NCBI RefSeq assembly: GCF_002236115.1
Contig: NZ_NIWT01000007.1
Location: 186,001 to 250,000, forward strand
DNA length: 64,000 nt
Source: Pseudomonas jessenii
GTDB lineage: Bacteria > Pseudomonadota > Gammaproteobacteria > Pseudomonadales > Pseudomonadaceae
Direction: 5' to 3'
Position 1 is the stretch's first letter; each line of letters begins with the position of its first letter. Below, piece after piece: positions 61,761 to 64,000 of the stretch. The notes below the pieces were generated by a model. The model saw only the letters and a program-made list of their open reading frames with translations. It had not been told where the DNA came from and did not search any database. A program made the position numbers and the translations under genes.

Positions 61761-62927
61761 TCAGGCACGCGGCATGCCGAGCATGCGTTCGGCAATGATG
61801 TTGCGCTGGATCTCGTTGGTGCCGGCGTAGATCGGCCCGGCCTGGGCAAACAGGAAACCTTCCAGCCAATGGCCGACGTCACCGGCGGCCGGAGCTTGGG
61901 GCAGCAGTTCGCCACGCAAACCGAGAATGCTCATGGCGGTGTCGTGCATGCGCTGGTCGAGTTCGGACCAGAAGATCTTGTTGGTCGACGATTCCGGCCC
62001 GATCTTGCCGCCCTGCACCAGCTGCGAGGCGGTCATGTAGGTGCCCAGGGTGTAGGCCTCGGCATCGAGCCAGGCGCGCATCACTGCTTCGCCAATGGCC
62101 GGGTCGCGGTCGGCCTGCTCGCGGTTGGCCAGGTACAACTGCACCAGGCGCTTGGCGGTTTCCTGGAAACGCGCAGGCGAGCGCAGCAACAAACCGCGCT
62201 CGAAACCGGCGGTGGACATCGCCACGTGCCAGCCCATGCCTTCACCACCGAGGGCGTTCTCCACCGGCACCTTGACGTCGTCGAAGAAAATCTCGGCGAA
62301 ACCCGGCAAGCCATTGAGCTGCGGAATCGGTCGCACGGTGATCCCCGGCGTGTTCAGCGGCAGCAGGATGAACGTCAGGCCGTGATGGCGCTGAGACTGC
62401 GGGTCGGTGCGAAAAATACCGAACGCCCAGTCAGCCCACACCGCGCGGGTCGACCAGGTTTTCTGGCCGTTGATCACGTAATGGTCGCCCACTCGTTCAG
62501 CTTTGGACCGAATCGCCGCCATATCGGAGCCGGCACCCGGCTCGGACCAGGCCTGGGCCCAGATGTCTTCACCGGTGGCCATGCGCGGCAGGAATCGCGC
62601 TTTCTGCTCTTCGCTGCCGTACTCCATCAGGGTCGGGCCGAGCAGGAAGATGCCGTTCTGGTTGACCCGTGCCGGCGCCCCGGAACGGTAATATTCCTCT
62701 TCGAAAATCAGCCACTCGATCAGGTCGCAACCACGGCCGCCGAGTTCGGTCGGCCAGGTGACCATGCCCCAACGGCCTTCATTGAGCTTGGCTTCCCAAG
62801 CGCGGTGCTCGGCAAAACCTTGCTCGGTGTCGAACGATTGCAGCGGTTCACTCGGTACATTGGCCGCCAGCCAGGTCCGCGCATCAAAGCGAAAGGCCTG
62901 CTGGGCCGGGGTATAGGTCAGGTCCAT
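61761..62927 (-). CDS. Acyl-CoA dehydrogenase, large subunit type
   Basis: A 388-residue FAD-dependent acyl-CoA dehydrogenase. Family motifs: WAQAWSEPGAGSDMAAIRSK and INGQKTWSTRAVWADWAFG for FAD and acyl chain binding. The usual catalytic Glu position near the C-terminus reads PIYAGTNEIQRNIIAERML (Ala), while Glu is kept in STAGFERGLLLRS, the helix-G position that is catalytic in isovaleryl-CoA dehydrogenase. It probably forms a complex with the next gene product. ATG 62927 (MDLTYTPAQQAFRF) is preferred; an upstream in-frame ATG at 62957 would overlap the hydratase gene. Confidence 0.9.
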   Translation of the reverse strand: MDLTYTPAQQAFRFDARTWLAANVPSEPLQSFDTEQGFAEHRAWEAKLNEGRWGMVTWPTELGGRGCDLIEWLIFEEEYYRSGAPARVNQNGIFLLGPTLMEYGSEEQKARFLPRMATGEDIWAQAWSEPGAGSDMAAIRSKAERVGDHYVINGQKTWSTRAVWADWAFGIFRTDPQSQRHHGLTFILLPLNTPGITVRPIPQLNGLPGFAEIFFDDVKVPVENALGGEGMGWHVAMSTAGFERGLLLRSPARFQETAKRLVQLYLANREQADRDPAIGEAVMRAWLDAEAYTLGTYMTASQLVQGGKIGPESSTNKIFWSELDQRMHDTAMSILGLRGELLPQAPAAGDVGHWLEGFLFAQAGPIYAGTNEIQRNIIAERMLGMPRA

Positions 62928-62937
62928 GGATATGCCT

Positions 62938-63693
62938 TCAGCCGTTGAATCGGGCATCGCGTTTCTCGACGAACGAGTCGCGTGCTTCCTGAGAGTCCAG
63001 TGAGCGGTAGGCTTCGAGGGTGAAGCCCTGCTCCCAGCGGTATTTGTCTTCCAGATTGCCGTCTTCGATGCCGCTCAGCGCTTCCTTGGCCAGGCTGATC
63101 ATGCCCGGGCTCTTGGCGGCGATGGTGCGGGCGATCTGCAACGCGGCTTCGCGCAAGTCTTCGCGCTTGACCACCCGCTCCACCGCGCCCAGGCGGTAAG
63201 CTTCGGCGGCGTCGATGGCCTCGCCGGTGAAGTACATGTGGCGGACTTTCTGCACCGGGAACAACCGCTGCAAATGCGCACCGCCGCCCATGGCCCCGCG
63301 ATCCACTTCCGGCACGCCGAAGGTGGCGCACTCGGACGCGACGATGATGTCGGCGGCGCCGCAGATACCGATGCCGCCACCGAGCACGAAACCGTGCACG
63401 GCGACGATCACCGGTTTCGGATTGCGGTGGATCGCCTTGAAGCTGTCGTAGTTGCCCTTGTTCACTGCGACGATCAGGTTGCCGTCGGCGGCCAGTTCCT
63501 TGATATCGACCCCGGCGCAGAAGCCGCGACCTTCGGCCCGGATCAGGATCACCCGCACCTCGGCATTGCGCCCCAGGCTTTCGATTTCGCTGGCGATATC
63601 GGCCCAGCCCTGGCAGTTGAAGGCGTTGACCGGTGGCCGGTCGAACACCAGTTCCGCGATGCCGTTATCGATACTCACGCTAAATGGTTTCAT
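62938..63693 (-). CDS. Enoyl-CoA hydratase/isomerase family protein
   Basis: This 251-residue crotonase-fold enzyme has the oxyanion-hole segments GRGFCAGVDIKELAADG and VHGFVLGGGIGICGAADIIV, and catalytic-region GVPEVDRGAMGGGAHLQRLF. It hydrates 2-enoyl-CoA in the beta-oxidation cycle assembled by this cluster. It starts ten bases after the end of the nitronate monooxygenase gene and precedes the dehydrogenases by ten bases, so one operon is likely. Confidence 0.92.
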   Translation of the reverse strand: MKPFSVSIDNGIAELVFDRPPVNAFNCQGWADIASEIESLGRNAEVRVILIRAEGRGFCAGVDIKELAADGNLIVAVNKGNYDSFKAIHRNPKPVIVAVHGFVLGGGIGICGAADIIVASECATFGVPEVDRGAMGGGAHLQRLFPVQKVRHMYFTGEAIDAAEAYRLGAVERVVKREDLREAALQIARTIAAKSPGMISLAKEALSGIEDGNLEDKYRWEQGFTLEAYRSLDSQEARDSFVEKRDARFNG

Positions 63694-63702
63694 GCTTTCC
63701 CC

Positions 63703-64000
63703 TTACGACACACGGCGGCACAGCTCGCCCAGGCGCACTTCGGCGTCGCGGACGATCTGTTCAATCAATTGGGCGCAGCTGGGCAAGCTGTCGATGGAGG
63801 CGGCGATTTGCCCGGCGGGCAAGACGCCCGCGGCCGGTTGCCCGTCGACCATGGCTTTCTGGATCACCATCGGCGCGTTGGCGGCCATGATGCTTTGCGC
63901 GGCGGTCAGCTCCCCGGCGCCGCGCATCTTCAAGGCACTGCCGAGCAACTGAGTCAGGCTCATGCCGGTGTGGCGGCGGTAGGCCAGGCCACTCTGCAAT
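63703..64000 (-). CDS. Nitronate monooxygenase-like protein, C-terminal part
   Basis: The frame is open to the window end; about 99 C-terminal residues are visible, with MSLTQLLGSALKMRGAGELT and AGQIAASIDSLPSCAQLIEQ, as in the FMN-dependent nitronate monooxygenase/enoyl reductase family often found in acyl-CoA gene clusters. The FMN-binding barrel lies outside the window, so the role is uncertain. It is the most upstream visible gene of the operon. Confidence 0.75.
   Translation of the reverse strand, partial: LQSGLAYRRHTGMSLTQLLGSALKMRGAGELTAAQSIMAANAPMVIQKAMVDGQPAAGVLPAGQIAASIDSLPSCAQLIEQIVRDAEVRLGELCRRVS

Overview
This window is chromosomal DNA from a Pseudomonas, most likely of the P. 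fluorescens group. The evidence is the housekeeping run tig-clpP-clpX-lon-hupB-ppiD, a tRNA-His/Leu/His/Arg cluster next to folD, and eight copies of a REPIN-type inverted repeat whose ends read like GTGGGAGCGAGCTTGCTCGCG, as is common in this group. No phage, insertion sequence or CRISPR array was found.

Layout. 1-5384: ordinary metabolic genes (end of phnX, a cytochrome b561, a PLP-dependent deaminase/desulfhydrase, fadH, a small membrane protein). 5508-35249: an unusual accessory region. It holds two giant minus-strand genes of 3746 and 3565 aa. Each encodes two complete animal-type haem peroxidase modules, RTX calcium-binding arrays, Ig-like domains and a C-terminal region typical of type I secretion. 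Each is divergent from a type I secretion operon. The right operon (ABC transporter, membrane fusion protein, TolC-like protein; 30836-35249) is intact. The left one has collapsed into an ABC/TolC fusion pseudogene by a nonsense mutation, a frameshift and two deletions, and unrelated gene scraps (SMC-like, TetR-like) follow it. The region therefore looks like an ancestral tandem duplication of a whole peroxidase-plus-secretion locus in which only one exporter survives, presumably serving both peroxidases.

35451-38819: a nitrilase-fold protein lacking catalytic residues, an AraC regulator, a 28-residue acidic micropeptide gene and a lipoprotein. 39023-47634: protein folding and proteolysis genes (ppiD, hupB, lon, clpX, clpP, tig). 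48020-48498: four tRNA genes, two of them identical tRNA-His. 48773-58148: folD, pbpG, small proteins, a degenerate C39-like lipoprotein, a TerC-family protein, nhaR, an MFS exporter, sstT and a DUF1993 protein. 58353-64000: a minus-strand acyl-CoA catabolism cluster (nitronate monooxygenase end, enoyl-CoA hydratase, two adjacent acyl-CoA dehydrogenases, thiolase, SDR) whose substrate cannot be told from sequence.

The peroxidases and the exporter share a divergent intergenic region present in both copies. It carries a good sigma70-like promoter pointing at the peroxidase, a roughly 360-nt leader, and a leader hairpin that keeps pairing in the second copy through a G-U wobble. The two genes show strong homogenisation: their last ~870 bp are almost identical, and within the second gene the two peroxidase modules are far more alike than those of the first gene.
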